From positions 2,232,001-2,296,000 of the forward strand of contig NZ_CP104203.1 of the NCBI RefSeq assembly GCF_025244725.1: a DNA stretch of 64,000 nt. Direction: 5' to 3'. The stretch is from Chryseobacterium oranimense. GTDB lineage: Bacteria; Bacteroidota; Bacteroidia; Flavobacteriales; Weeksellaceae. Of the stretch, positions 1 to 8,325 are shown one piece after another (position 1 is the stretch's first letter; each line of letters opens with the position of its first letter). Both the position numbers and the translations under genes were made by a program. The notes under the pieces were generated by a model, which saw only the letters and a program-made list of their open reading frames with translations, was not told where the DNA came from and searched no databases.

Positions 1-689
1 AAAATTCTTTGGTCGTAGACGGAATCGTAGGGGTGAAAACCTGGGCCGTCCTTCTTGAAAAGGATGAAAGACCGGAAAGCCAGACCCAAAAATTCCTGCA
101 GGAAGCAGATCTTATTCACTTCGCGGATGAATACAGCCTTGAATTGGCAGCAGTAAAAGCAGTTAATGAAATTGAAAGCAGCGGAAAGGGTTTTCTGATC
201 AATAATAAACCTAAAATATTGTTCGAAGGTCATGTTTTCTGGAATGAGCTTAAAAAAAGAGGGATTGATCCCAATTCTTACTACAATTCAGAAAGCCGGA
301 ACGTTCTTTACCCTAAATGGACCAGAGCGTACTACGAGGGCGGAGTGAAAGAATACGACCGGCTCAATGAAGCCATCAGTCTGGACACTAATCCCGAATT
401 CAAAGAGGCAGCACTGTCTTCTGCTTCATGGGGAAGTTTCCAGATCATGGGTTATCATGCTAAAAGCTTAGGATATACTGATGTAGATGAATTTGTTTCT
501 AAAATGGAAATGAATGAAGCTGAACATTTGAAAGCATTTGGGAAATTCCTGGAGAAAAACGGCTGTCTGGTTCATCTGAGAAGTAAAAACTGGGCAGGTT
601 TTGCCAAACTTTATAACGGAGCCGGCTACAAGGAAAATAAATATGATGAAAAGCTGGCGAAAGCTTATGCAAAATATTCATATAACTAA
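1..689 (+). CDS. N-acetylmuramidase family protein (5' end outside window)
   Basis: The frame is open to the left edge of the window (first whole codon at 3), so the true start is missing. The visible N-terminus (DGIVGVKTW) looks like the end of a peptidoglycan-binding helix repeat. The rest matches the N-acetylmuramidase (DUF3380-type) fold: a conserved Glu in the NEIESSGKGF segment, then PKILFEGHVFW, then SASWGSFQIMG, all typical of this family. It should cleave the glycan backbone of murein. Such enzymes occur both as phage or toxin lysins and as chromosomal lysozymes; no phage genes are visible here. A terminator-like hairpin follows at 709-761. Confidence 0.85.
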   Translation, partial: NSLVVDGIVGVKTWAVLLEKDERPESQTQKFLQEADLIHFADEYSLELAAVKAVNEIESSGKGFLINNKPKILFEGHVFWNELKKRGIDPNSYYNSESRNVLYPKWTRAYYEGGVKEYDRLNEAISLDTNPEFKEAALSSASWGSFQIMGYHAKSLGYTDVDEFVSKMEMNEAEHLKAFGKFLEKNGCLVHLRSKNWAGFAKLYNGAGYKENKYDEKLAKAYAKYSYN

Positions 690-708
690 ACAAGTTGTTT
701 TTACAGTT

Positions 709-761
709 TCCCACAGATAACATGGATTTGAAAAAATTCTGTGTAGTTTGTGGGATTTTTT
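709..761 (+). terminator. Probable terminator after the muramidase gene
   Basis: TCCCACA (709-715) can pair with TGTGGGA (749-755) and a run of six T follows at 756-761. The loop is long, but ACAGA and TCTGT inside it can add pairing. It lies 20 bp after the stop codon. Confidence 0.5.
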
Positions 762-773
762 ATGCAGTTATAG

Positions 774-842
774 ACCACCCCGTCAAAAATTCTTTGAATT
801 TTTGCCACCCCTCCAAAGGAGGGGAATTCTGGGCCGACAAAT
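774..842 (+). repeat. Dispersed double-hairpin repeat, family 1, copy 1 (short form)
   Basis: The unit starts ACCACCCCGTC and contains two hairpins in a row: AAAAATTC/GAATTTTT around TTT, then CCCCTCC/GGAGGGG around AAA. It ends with CCGACAAAT. The same core is found at 60354-60429 (same orientation) and 41382-41459 (inverted). This copy lacks the long A/T-rich tail shared by the other two. The stretch 690-1033 has no gene; apart from this repeat and the flanking terminator and promoter I see nothing in it. Confidence 0.85.
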
Positions 843-1004
843 GCCCTTCCATGTTTAGATGGACTTCAAGTATGTCTATTTGTTTGATACTCATCATATC
901 AATCTGCCGAAATCCGGTTTTTATCTCACAACATTTAAAAGTTACCAATTGATAATCAAACGGTTATATTTAGCAATTTTTAACATTAGTTTAACATTTT
1001 TGTT

Positions 1005-1012
1005 TATCTTTG
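1005..1012 (+). promoter_or_regulatory. -7 element (TATCTTTG) of the glycan gene group
   Basis: The octamer fits the Bacteroidota TAnnTTTG consensus and lies 21 bp before the ATG at 1034. Two TTTAACA heptamers spaced 11 bp apart (979 and 990) lie just upstream; their meaning is unclear. Confidence 0.55.
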
Positions 1013-1033
1013 CTTTTCGTCAAATACCCAAGA

Positions 1034-1828
1034 ATGTCTTTATATCAAAAAATTGCAGAAAAACTACAATATATAAGTCCGAGTTTTTACAAAAAAAGAT
1101 ATTTTAAGAATTTAAACAATCTTACTAAGGATAATTTTTCGGCACGCAATGTAGAACCGGAACTGGTATGGATCAAGGAATACCTTCCCAAAAATGCTGT
1201 AATACTGGATATCGGAGCTAATGTGGGGACTTTTCTTTATCAGTTGGAGCACAAGCTGAACCATGAGCACATTTATGGTTTTGAACCTAATAAGAAGCTT
1301 TACCGCCGGCTGAAAAGACTTTTCCCGGGAATGAGGATACTTCCCCTGGCTCTATCTGACGAAAACACGACCGCTGAATTTAAAGTCCCGATCATTAACG
1401 GCAAACTGATTGCTTCCCGCGGAACTTTAAACACGTCTTATAAAGAAAAAGGCGAAGAGAGAAGCTATACGGAAAAAGTAAAAGTGATCAAGCTGGACGA
1501 CTGGGCTGCTATAGAACATTTTGACAGGCTGGATTTTATCAAAATAGATGTGGAAGGCAATGAAATGAAAACTTTATCCGGAGCCCAGAAAATCATTAGA
1601 AGATTCCTTCCGACACTGATGGTCGAAATGGAGCAGAGACATCACGCAAGCCCTATCTGGAAAGACATTTCTGAGGTTAAAAGCTGGGGCTACGAAGCAA
1701 AATATCTTAACCGCGACAGTTTTAAGCTGGAACTCCTGACGGAAGAGATTTTAGTACACAACACCAACGATGAAAAAAACAAGACCAGCTATATAAACAA
1801 TATTATTTTTACGCCAAAAAACCATTAA
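1034..1828 (+). CDS. FkbM family SAM-dependent methyltransferase
   Basis: The 264-residue protein has the class I methyltransferase glycine motif LDIGANVGTF at about residues 58-67 and the FkbM block LDFIKIDVEGNE, followed by a pattern typical of sugar or polyketide O-methylation enzymes. I chose ATG 1034; the frame also allows a TTG at 1010, but that overlaps the -7 element. The next gene, a polysaccharide flippase, starts 9 bp after the stop, so a role in methylating a surface glycan is likely. The acceptor cannot be told from sequence. Confidence 0.85.
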   Translation: MSLYQKIAEKLQYISPSFYKKRYFKNLNNLTKDNFSARNVEPELVWIKEYLPKNAVILDIGANVGTFLYQLEHKLNHEHIYGFEPNKKLYRRLKRLFPGMRILPLALSDENTTAEFKVPIINGKLIASRGTLNTSYKEKGEERSYTEKVKVIKLDDWAAIEHFDRLDFIKIDVEGNEMKTLSGAQKIIRRFLPTLMVEMEQRHHASPIWKDISEVKSWGYEAKYLNRDSFKLELLTEEILVHNTNDEKNKTSYINNIIFTPKNH

Positions 1829-1837
1829 AAAAACAGT

Positions 1838-3316
1838 ATGAGTGTAGTAGCGAGACAGGGTTTCAAGTATTCCATCATAGGTTATATTGGTTTTCTGCTG
1901 GGTACCATATCCGCCATTTTTATTTTTCCATACAATTTTGAATTTTATGGCAAGCTACGGTATATCCTTCCTACTGCCGAGATGCTGGTCCCTGCCGTAG
2001 TACTTGGGATCTCCTATTCCAATGTGAAATTTTTCCATAAAGTGGAAAAAGACGGCAAGAAGCAGAATATGCTGTCGCTGTCTTTGCTTACGGTCTTCAT
2101 TAATTTCATCATTTTTATGGGGGTATTTTTTGTACTTCCTTATGTTTTTCCAAAATTCAGACATTCTGAGGCGTGGAAATTAAAGGAAATGATCCTTCCG
2201 CTGATCCTTATCCTTTCTTTCTGTGCTATTTTTAATAAATATACTTCCAACTACAAAAGGATTGTGGTTTCCAATATCTTTGACAATCTTTTCCCTAAAA
2301 TAGCGAATCTGGGGGCTTTCTGCCTTTTTGCTTATTTTTTGCTTTCCCAGGAGATCGCGTTTGCTTTCTTTTTCGGGATGTTTGCTTTAATGCTTTTCGG
2401 ATATATTTACTACACGAATAAACTTGAAAGGATAGAACTGGATTTCAATACAGATTATTTCAAAAAAGATGGTTTCTGGAAAGAGTTTTTCAATTACAGT
2501 TTTTTTGGATTTCTGGGAACCTTCGGGAATTATTTGGCCATTAACAGCTTTATGATCGGCGAGTTTATGGGAATGGAGGAAGTTGGAATTTACTCGGTTC
2601 TTTATGCTCTGATCTCACTGATTTCTATTCCGCAGCTGGGCCTGTTTAATATTTCCGCCCCTATCATTAATAAAACGCTGGCCGACGGTGATATGGAAGA
2701 ACTGGACAGATTTCACAAGAAGACTTCTTTATCCTTATATTTTTTAGGAGCCGTACTATTTTCATGCATTATGGTCGGGTTTCCTTATCTGACACAGTTT
2801 ATGCCTAAAAACGGAACCATGCTAAGGGAATATGAGCCTGTTGTATGGATCTGGGGATCTGCAGTTCTGATTGATCTGGCGACAGGATTTAACGGAAATA
2901 TCATTTCGCTTTCCAAATATTACAGGTTTAATATCCTGATCATGCTTCTCCTCGCCGGACTTACTGTCTGCCTGAATTATTACTTCATTAAAAATACGGA
3001 TCTTAAACTGATTGGAATTGCTTTATCTACAGCTATTTCACTCACCACTTATAATGTGATCAAGATTGCTTTCAATTACTTTGTCTTCAAAGTTTCTCCA
3101 CTGACGATTGAAATGATTTTTGTTTCCATTATCTGTACTTTAGCCATAACAGTGGCCATCGTACTGCCTAATTTCAACAGTAATTTTATCAACCTGGTGT
3201 ATAAACCTGCTGTGGTCCTGATACTGATCTATATCGGGAATCATTTCACAAAGGTATTTCCACTAGAGGATTACCTGAATGTAAAATTTATTAAAAGTAT
3301 CTTTAAGTTTAAATAG
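1838..3316 (+). CDS. Polysaccharide flippase, Wzx/MATE-like
   Basis: The 492-residue protein is almost entirely hydrophobic segments (about 12-14 membrane spans) with the basic loops typical of the oligosaccharide flippase/MOP superfamily. Such proteins move undecaprenyl-linked glycan units across the inner membrane for O-antigen, capsule or glycoprotein assembly. It lies 9 bp after the FkbM gene and is probably co-transcribed. Its last 8 bp overlap the end of the convergent glycosyltransferase gene. Substrate specificity is unknown. Confidence 0.85.
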   Translation: MSVVARQGFKYSIIGYIGFLLGTISAIFIFPYNFEFYGKLRYILPTAEMLVPAVVLGISYSNVKFFHKVEKDGKKQNMLSLSLLTVFINFIIFMGVFFVLPYVFPKFRHSEAWKLKEMILPLILILSFCAIFNKYTSNYKRIVVSNIFDNLFPKIANLGAFCLFAYFLLSQEIAFAFFFGMFALMLFGYIYYTNKLERIELDFNTDYFKKDGFWKEFFNYSFFGFLGTFGNYLAINSFMIGEFMGMEEVGIYSVLYALISLISIPQLGLFNISAPIINKTLADGDMEELDRFHKKTSLSLYFLGAVLFSCIMVGFPYLTQFMPKNGTMLREYEPVVWIWGSAVLIDLATGFNGNIISLSKYYRFNILIMLLLAGLTVCLNYYFIKNTDLKLIGIALSTAISLTTYNVIKIAFNYFVFKVSPLTIEMIFVSIICTLAITVAIVLPNFNSNFINLVYKPAVVLILIYIGNHFTKVFPLEDYLNVKFIKSIFKFK

Positions 3317-4355
3317 AAATAACAGCGGACAGGGCATCTTCCAGTCTTTTGAGGACTGACTTCCTGCTGTAGTTTTTCTGGAAATCAAAACGGGTGTTTT
3401 TAAGCGCTTTAAACTGCTCAAAGATATCTTCTTTCTCAGGAATAATAAATTCTGACTTTGAAGGATAATCTTTGGGAAAAACGGCTGCCTTCCCATATTT
3501 CACAGCATCACCAAGGTTTCCGGTCATTTTTGTAAGGCCATAAATTTCTTCCCTGCTGAAAAATTCTGTTTTCTGCTGAATCGGGCACCACAGCACATCT
3601 GCTATCTGCATCCCTTTTTCAAAATCATCATTCGAAACCCTGTCTGAAAAATACTGGATGGAAACATTCTCAGGAAGTTTTTTGGATAATCTTTCAAGCT
3701 GTTTCAGCTCATTATCTTTAGCTTTTCCAAGAAATATAAATTCACATTTTTCTCCTGTTTTTAAATGTTCAATTGTTTTAAAAACGTGATGATAATCCCT
3801 TCTTTTCTGCGAAACACCTCCCGGAATAACGACGGTAAGGCCGTCTTTAGTCTGGTTTTCAAAATATTTATTGTAAAACAGAGGCAAAAACTGATATTTT
3901 TCTGATGAAATTTCTTCATCCAGCACCCATAAATTTCTGGAATTCCTATAGACTTTAGAACTGTAAAACAGTCCTTCTTTCCACCAAAGCTTCAATCTGT
4001 AGATCAGGTCGCCCTTAAAAATGCTCTTGATCAAAGCTATTTTTGATGCTTTTGAAAAATTGATATTGTGAACAATGACAGATGCCTTATATTTCTGAAC
4101 CACAGCATGAAAAGTATTGAAATACCGGTGAACCGTTCCGATAATAATCAGATCATATTTTTTTAACTTCAGCTGTTCCAACAGCATAGAACTATCCGAT
4201 AAAAACACCGTTTCCCCATTTTCCTGAACCAAATCCTTTATCTTCTTCGAAAAATAATAATCTACGCTGAATTCTGAAGAATCATTCATAATATCCATGA
4301 AAGCCTGTGCGATTTCTGCGTGGGTATCTATTTCTATGTAGGCGATTTTTTTCAA
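3309..4355 (-). CDS. Putative glycosyltransferase (GT-B-like)
   Basis: The 348-residue protein has an N-terminal half with a Rossmann-type start (MKKIAYIEID), a central strand-loop TVVIPGGVSQKRRDYHH and a C-terminal nucleotide-sugar-like half (FIFLGKAKD, then YGLTKMTGNLGDAVKYGKAAVFP), consistent with a GT-B glycosyltransferase. I do not recognise the exact family. The start is TTG at 4353-4355, directly next to the ten-unit CGGGTTT repeat; the frame stays open through the repeat but I find no ATG upstream. Its neighbours (flippase, FkbM, GT2) support a surface-glycan role. Repeat length could affect its expression. Confidence 0.65.
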   Translation of the reverse strand: MKKIAYIEIDTHAEIAQAFMDIMNDSSEFSVDYYFSKKIKDLVQENGETVFLSDSSMLLEQLKLKKYDLIIIGTVHRYFNTFHAVVQKYKASVIVHNINFSKASKIALIKSIFKGDLIYRLKLWWKEGLFYSSKVYRNSRNLWVLDEEISSEKYQFLPLFYNKYFENQTKDGLTVVIPGGVSQKRRDYHHVFKTIEHLKTGEKCEFIFLGKAKDNELKQLERLSKKLPENVSIQYFSDRVSNDDFEKGMQIADVLWCPIQQKTEFFSREEIYGLTKMTGNLGDAVKYGKAAVFPKDYPSKSEFIIPEKEDIFEQFKALKNTRFDFQKNYSRKSVLKRLEDALSAVISI

Positions 4356-4425
4356 CGGGTTTCGGGTTTCGGGTTTCGGGTTTCGGGTTTCGGGTTTCGG
4401 GTTTCGGGTTTCGGGTTTCGGGTTT
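4356..4425. repeat. Ten perfect tandem copies of CGGGTTT
   Basis: The heptamer CGGGTTT is repeated exactly ten times without mismatch and ends one base before the TTG start codon of the minus-strand glycosyltransferase. All reading frames through it are free of stop codons. A perfect short tandem repeat of this length is a classical substrate for slipped-strand mispairing. Confidence 0.97.
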
Positions 4426-4519
4426 ACAAAGGTAAAGGGTATGTTTGAATACGAACTGCTTTTTTTAGTTTTTTTACTATCCTTTTTTCAGTTTTACTTT
4501 TTGTAATACCCCTTTATTT

Positions 4520-5374
4520 CTACATTTTGAGCCATTTCTTCTTCAGCATTTTCCATCTTTTATCATTGATGGCTTTCTGTTCTTCTTTTGAAATTTTAAG
4601 CTCAAGTTGATCAGTTTTACAGGTTTCGTAGGCTTTGATGATTTTAAAGAAAAAGGGAACGGATCTGCTTTTTGCCGCTTCTTTTGAAGAGGCAACGTAG
4701 GTCAGAAAACGATTCAGTCCTAAAAAGTAAAAATATCTGCCGTAGTAATCTGCAGGCCTTATGGTATAGTCTGCTCCTTTTACTTTGATCAGTTTCACAT
4801 GCAGTTCAGGAAGGACAATTTCTTTCCAGCCAAGGTTTTCCAGCAAAATGGAATCTATATTATCCCAGCCCAGGGTTTCCCTTAATCCTCCGATCTGAAC
4901 AAAACATTCTTTACGATAAGCTTTCAGAGGTCCCCGCACATGATGTTTGTTTGAATTCCCTTCATACACCCAGCTCCCCTCTTTTTCTACGTACAGCAAA
5001 CCACCAACAAGTCCATATTCAGGGTTGTTTTTAAAAGCATCCTGTATTGTTTCCAGATAATTTTCAGGCAGGATGATATCGGCATCAAATTTACAGATGA
5101 TATCAAATTCGTCTGTATTTTGTGTTCTCAGTCCGTTTTTGAATGCATTTACGACCTTGGATCCCGGCTGGTGGGCAGATTTCTGCAGATCCACCGTTTC
5201 AAAACGGGAATCATTTTCTGTATATTTCCTGATGATCTCCTGCGTCTGGTCCGTAGAACCGTCATTAACCACTACGGTTTTGAAATCCTTAAAGCTTTGC
5301 TGCTGTAAAGAATCCAGGGTGAACGGAAGATTTTCCTCTTCGTTATGGGCAGGAATTATGATTAAAAACCTCAC
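4520..5374 (-). CDS. Glycosyltransferase family 2 protein
   Basis: The protein begins (V/M)RFLIIIPAHNEE and has the GT-A nucleotide-sugar motifs VVNDGSTD and CKFDADIIL (the metal-binding DxD), followed by the acceptor-side block GLRETLGWDN. It should transfer a sugar from a nucleotide donor to a glycan or lipid at the cytoplasmic membrane. I chose GTG at 5374: a longer frame starts at TTG 5419, but its first 15 residues come from an intergenic repeat, and the family's conserved sequence starts at the GTG. It sits between the other glycan genes and aspA. Confidence 0.85.
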   Translation of the reverse strand: MRFLIIIPAHNEEENLPFTLDSLQQQSFKDFKTVVVNDGSTDQTQEIIRKYTENDSRFETVDLQKSAHQPGSKVVNAFKNGLRTQNTDEFDIICKFDADIILPENYLETIQDAFKNNPEYGLVGGLLYVEKEGSWVYEGNSNKHHVRGPLKAYRKECFVQIGGLRETLGWDNIDSILLENLGWKEIVLPELHVKLIKVKGADYTIRPADYYGRYFYFLGLNRFLTYVASSKEAAKSRSVPFFFKIIKAYETCKTDQLELKISKEEQKAINDKRWKMLKKKWLKM

Positions 5375-5379
5375 GTATT

Positions 5380-5470
5380 TAGTTATGAGTGATGAGTAAT
5401 AAGTGATAGGTAATGACAAGTGATGAATTCATGATGTTTATAATCATTCATCACTTATCATTATTCACTA
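5380..5470. repeat. Imperfect inverted repeat made of GTGATGAGTAAT-type words
   Basis: The left half (variants of GTGATGA, TAATAAGTGATA and AAGTGATGAA) is mirrored by the right half (TTCATCACTTATCATTATTC), so the RNA could form a long weak hairpin. It lies between the aspA stop and the GT2 start and supplies the spurious N-terminal extension of the GT2 frame. Confidence 0.6.
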
Positions 5471-5476
5471 ATAATT

Positions 5477-6877
5477 TTATTTGTTATGCGGTTTCAGCAT
5501 GTTTTTAGGATCCAGGATCTCATCCAGCTTTTCCTGGGAGAGAACTCCTTTTTCCAGAACAAGGTTATAAACACTGTTTCCGGTTTCCAATGCTTCTTTT
5601 GCAATTTCTGTAGACTTTTTGTACCCTATGTATGGGTTAAGTGCTGTTACAATTCCTATGCTGTGCTTTACCATATTCAGGCAAATCTCTTTGTTTGCTG
5701 TGATTCCCACTACACATTTTTCACGAAGGGTATCCAGGGCATTGCAAAGAAAGTTGATGTTTTCCATGATGGCATGGGAAAGTACAGGCTCCATTACGTT
5801 AAGCTGCAACTGTCCGGCTTCTGCTGCAAAAGTTACTGTCAGGTCATTTCCGAATACTTTAAAGCATACCTGGTTCACCACTTCCGGGATAACAGGATTT
5901 ACTTTTCCTGGCATAATGGATGATCCCGGCTGCATTGGCGGAAGATTGATCTCGAACAATCCGGCTCTTGGTCCTGAAGAAAGCAGCCTAAGGTCATTAC
6001 AGATTTTGGAAAGCTTTACAGCAAGACGTTTTGTCGCAGAGGAGTAGATCACATAAGAACCTGTATCTGGTGTTGCTTCAACAAGATCCGGTGCGGAAAC
6101 AACCGGAAAACCGGTAATCTGAGCAAGGTTTTTAGCACAAAGGGTTGCGTACCCTACCGGAGCATTCAGTCCTGTCCCGATAGCAGTGGCTCCCATATTA
6201 ACTTCTACGAAAAGGCTGGCGTTATTATTCAGTTTGGAAATATCTTCTTCCAGAGTAGCGGCATAGGCTTCAAACTCCTGTCCTAAAGTCATCGGAACTG
6301 CGTCCTGAAGCTGGGTACGTCCCATTTTGATCACATCGTGAAATTCTCTTCCTTTGGCACGGAAAGCTTCAACAATTTTCTCAAGACGGTCAACAAGTCC
6401 GGTATTCATATGCAAAAGTCCCATTTTGATGGCTGTAGGATAAGCATCGTTGGTAGATTGGGAAAGGTTAATATGATCATTTGGTGAGCAAAATTCATAT
6501 TCGCCTTTGTTCTTTCCTAATTTTTCCAGAACAATATTGGCAATTACTTCATTTGCATTCATATTGATTGATGTTCCGGCTCCTCCCTGGATCATATCTA
6601 CAGGAAACTGATCGTGGTATTTTCCTGCTACAATCTCGTCACAGGCTTCTGCTATTTTGAAATATAAACTCTCATCAAGCAGGCCCAGTTCATAATTGGT
6701 TTTTGCCGCAGCTTTTTTTACAAAGGCAAGTCCTTTAATAAAGTCCGGATATGCTGACAGAAGCTGCCCGGAGATCTTGAAGTTATCGATCGCTCTTTGC
6801 GTCTGTACTCCATAATAAGCATCTGCGGGCACATTGAGTTCGCCCAGCAGATCACTTTCTTTTCTGAAATTTTCCAT
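5477..6877 (-). CDS. aspA: Aspartate ammonia-lyase
   Basis: This 466-residue protein belongs to the fumarase/aspartase superfamily. The signature GSSIMPGKVNP is at residues 318-328 and continues VIPEV, the form found in aspartases; class II fumarases usually read TQCE there. The other conserved blocks are present: GGAGTSINMNANEV (about 98-111) and STNDAYPTA (about 141-149). It interconverts L-aspartate with fumarate and ammonia in the cytoplasm, feeding amino-acid carbon into the TCA cycle. It appears to be a single-gene unit. Confidence 0.93.
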   Translation of the reverse strand: MENFRKESDLLGELNVPADAYYGVQTQRAIDNFKISGQLLSAYPDFIKGLAFVKKAAAKTNYELGLLDESLYFKIAEACDEIVAGKYHDQFPVDMIQGGAGTSINMNANEVIANIVLEKLGKNKGEYEFCSPNDHINLSQSTNDAYPTAIKMGLLHMNTGLVDRLEKIVEAFRAKGREFHDVIKMGRTQLQDAVPMTLGQEFEAYAATLEEDISKLNNNASLFVEVNMGATAIGTGLNAPVGYATLCAKNLAQITGFPVVSAPDLVEATPDTGSYVIYSSATKRLAVKLSKICNDLRLLSSGPRAGLFEINLPPMQPGSSIMPGKVNPVIPEVVNQVCFKVFGNDLTVTFAAEAGQLQLNVMEPVLSHAIMENINFLCNALDTLREKCVVGITANKEICLNMVKHSIGIVTALNPYIGYKKSTEIAKEALETGNSVYNLVLEKGVLSQEKLDEILDPKNMLKPHNK

Positions 6878-6912
6878 TACAGATTATTTAACTTTTTATT
6901 TTTTAAATATAG

Positions 6913-6938
6913 CAAAACGCACCTTTACCGATGCGTTT
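6913..6938 (-). terminator. Terminator of the amidase gene
   Basis: On the minus strand AAACGCA and TGCGTTT (6932-6938 and 6915-6921) form a stem and are followed by T residues. It lies just past the amidase stop and before aspA. Confidence 0.6.
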
Positions 6939-6944
6939 CAATTA

Positions 6945-7970
6945 TTATTTCGCTGGATATTTCTGATTTAAAGCCTGAAGGATAGCCCAGGTTTCAGCAT
7001 CCATGATCCCGTCATAATTCTGCGGACGGAAATGGTACTGTAAAGCTTCAATGGTTCTTTTGGTTCCATCATCCCACTTTCCGCTCAGATCAAGATAATA
7101 CCCGAATTTCTGCAATGCCGTCTGAACAGCAAAGATGAAAGAAGGATCGTTATATTTTACAGGCACTTCTTCCTCTGCTAAAGCCAGGAAATTCTGTTTA
7201 ACTGCCTCATCATACCACATACCAAGCTGGTATTCGTCATAGAGCTTTTTCCAGGGAAACATTGGTCCCGGATCCTGCTTTCTGGTTGGTGCAATATCTG
7301 AATGAGCCAGCACATTGGTTGCCGGAATCTGATATCTGTTGACGATATCTTTCGCCAATGCCGCAACTTTTCTAATTTGCTCATCACTGAAACCTGCAAA
7401 TATTTTTTTTCCAGTCGCATCTGAAGTATATCCTGCATTAACGATTTCAATACCTATAGAAGTATCGTTAAGGTTTTTATCATTTCTCCAGTTACTTACT
7501 CCGGCATGGTAAGAACGTTTGTTCTCGTCCACCAGCTGGTAAATCTCGTTGTCACCTGTATTATTGACCAGGTAATGGGCACTTACCCCCTGCTGGGTAA
7601 GAACAGTGATGGATTTATCGTCCGGAAGTGCTGTATAATGCAGTATAAGATAACGCTGTCTGAAATTCTGCCCTATAGCAGGAAAATAGGTCTTTACCAC
7701 TTTATATCCTGCCGGTTTTGCTGAAACGATAGAACCGTAGCTTACGGTATTATCATTTTTAGTAGCATCAGCTATATTGGTTGTAAAAAACTCTACACCG
7801 TGATCGTTGGTAATTTTAGGTTTCGGAGTTTCGGCTACCGGGGTTTTAACTGCCGGTTTAGCCTGTGATACCGGGGTTTTTGGCTTGTAAGTATTTTTCT
7901 TTACATTTTGCTGGGAAGTACATGAAAAAACAAAAGTACTTAATCCGATGATATATAATGTCTTACGCAT
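6945..7970 (-). CDS. N-acetylmuramoyl-L-alanine amidase lipoprotein (Amidase_2)
   Basis: This is a 341-residue lipoprotein. A signal peptide ends in a lipobox with Cys17 (FVFSC), then a Pro/Lys/Thr-rich linker runs to about residue 55. The amidase_2 domain (about 100-240) shows the zinc ligands His111 (LHYT), His223 (AHSD) and Asp233 (DPGP), and the catalytic-type Glu175 (IGIEIVN). A C-terminal peptidoglycan-binding helix domain (about 275-335) follows. It resembles AmiD and should cleave the amide between muramic acid and the stem peptide, in murein recycling or remodelling at the outer membrane. Confidence 0.92.
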   Translation of the reverse strand: MRKTLYIIGLSTFVFSCTSQQNVKKNTYKPKTPVSQAKPAVKTPVAETPKPKITNDHGVEFFTTNIADATKNDNTVSYGSIVSAKPAGYKVVKTYFPAIGQNFRQRYLILHYTALPDDKSITVLTQQGVSAHYLVNNTGDNEIYQLVDENKRSYHAGVSNWRNDKNLNDTSIGIEIVNAGYTSDATGKKIFAGFSDEQIRKVAALAKDIVNRYQIPATNVLAHSDIAPTRKQDPGPMFPWKKLYDEYQLGMWYDEAVKQNFLALAEEEVPVKYNDPSFIFAVQTALQKFGYYLDLSGKWDDGTKRTIEALQYHFRPQNYDGIMDAETWAILQALNQKYPAK

Positions 7971-7999
7971 CCGTTTAATTTTTTAATCATTTATCACCT

Positions 8000-8007
8000 C
8001 AAAAATA
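8000..8007 (-). promoter_or_regulatory. -7 element of the amidase gene
   Basis: The minus strand reads TATTTTTG, matching TAnnTTTG, 29 bp before the amidase ATG. It is back to back with the tRNA promoter at 8030-8061. Confidence 0.5.
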
Positions 8008-8029
8008 CGCAAATTTTTCTTGAATTTTA

Positions 8030-8061
8030 TTTGGTAAATAAAGAAATCTATTCTATATTTG
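8030..8061 (+). promoter_or_regulatory. Promoter of the Ser-Pro-Arg tRNA operon
   Basis: A -33 type TTTG (8030-8033) and a -7 TATATTTG (8054-8061) are separated by 20 bp, which is the Bacteroidota sigma-factor spacing. The bases after it, GCACTCGCAA, recur exactly after the -7 element of the second tRNA operon. Confidence 0.75.
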
Positions 8062-8105
8062 CACTCGCAATAACGGAACAACGATCATTAAAAATTAAGA
8101 AAAAA

Positions 8106-8190
8106 GGAGGGTTGCCAGAGTGGTTAATGGAGCAGTTTGCTAAACTGTCGACGCGAAAGTGTCGCAAGGGTTCGAATCCCTTACCCTCCG
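8106..8190 (+). tRNA. tRNA-Ser(GCT)
   Basis: The acceptor stem GGAGGGT pairs with ACCCTCC. The anticodon loop TTGCTAA gives GCT. A long variable arm (GTCGACGCGAAAGTGTCGC region) and the T-arm GGTTCGAATCC fit a class II tRNA. The discriminator is G and CCA is not encoded. Confidence 0.95.
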
Positions 8191-8218
8191 CATTTTTTTC
8201 TTTCATCAATATACACTT

Positions 8219-8293
8219 CGGGGCGTAGCGTAGTCCGGTCATCGCGCCTGGTTTGGGACCAGGAGGTCGCAGGTTCGAATCCTGCCGCCCCGA
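8219..8293 (+). tRNA. tRNA-Pro(TGG), copy 1
   Basis: The acceptor stem CGGGGCG pairs with CGCCCCG. The anticodon stem CCTGG/CCAGG holds a loop with TGG. The T-arm is GGTTCGAATCC and CCA is not encoded. The gene is identical to the copy at 11953-12027. Confidence 0.95.
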
Positions 8294-8325
8294 CAGTTTT
8301 ATTAATTTTCTCAAAATTATTTAAT

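Noticed and set aside
1..689. Prophage or type VI effector assignment of the muramidase
   Set aside because: No phage structural, integrase or secretion genes are visible next to it; the upstream side is outside the window.
695..952. Open frames across the first family 1 repeat, giving PPLEGWQKF-type peptides
   Set aside because: They are translations of the dispersed repeat, not conserved genes.
4356..4425. Possible CRISPR array or telomere-like sequence
   Set aside because: The unit is 7 bp with no spacers, and the tract is internal with genes on both sides; it is a simple tandem repeat.
5073..5399. Antisense open frames over GT2, aspA and many other genes
   Set aside because: They are shadows of well-supported genes with known domains on the other strand.
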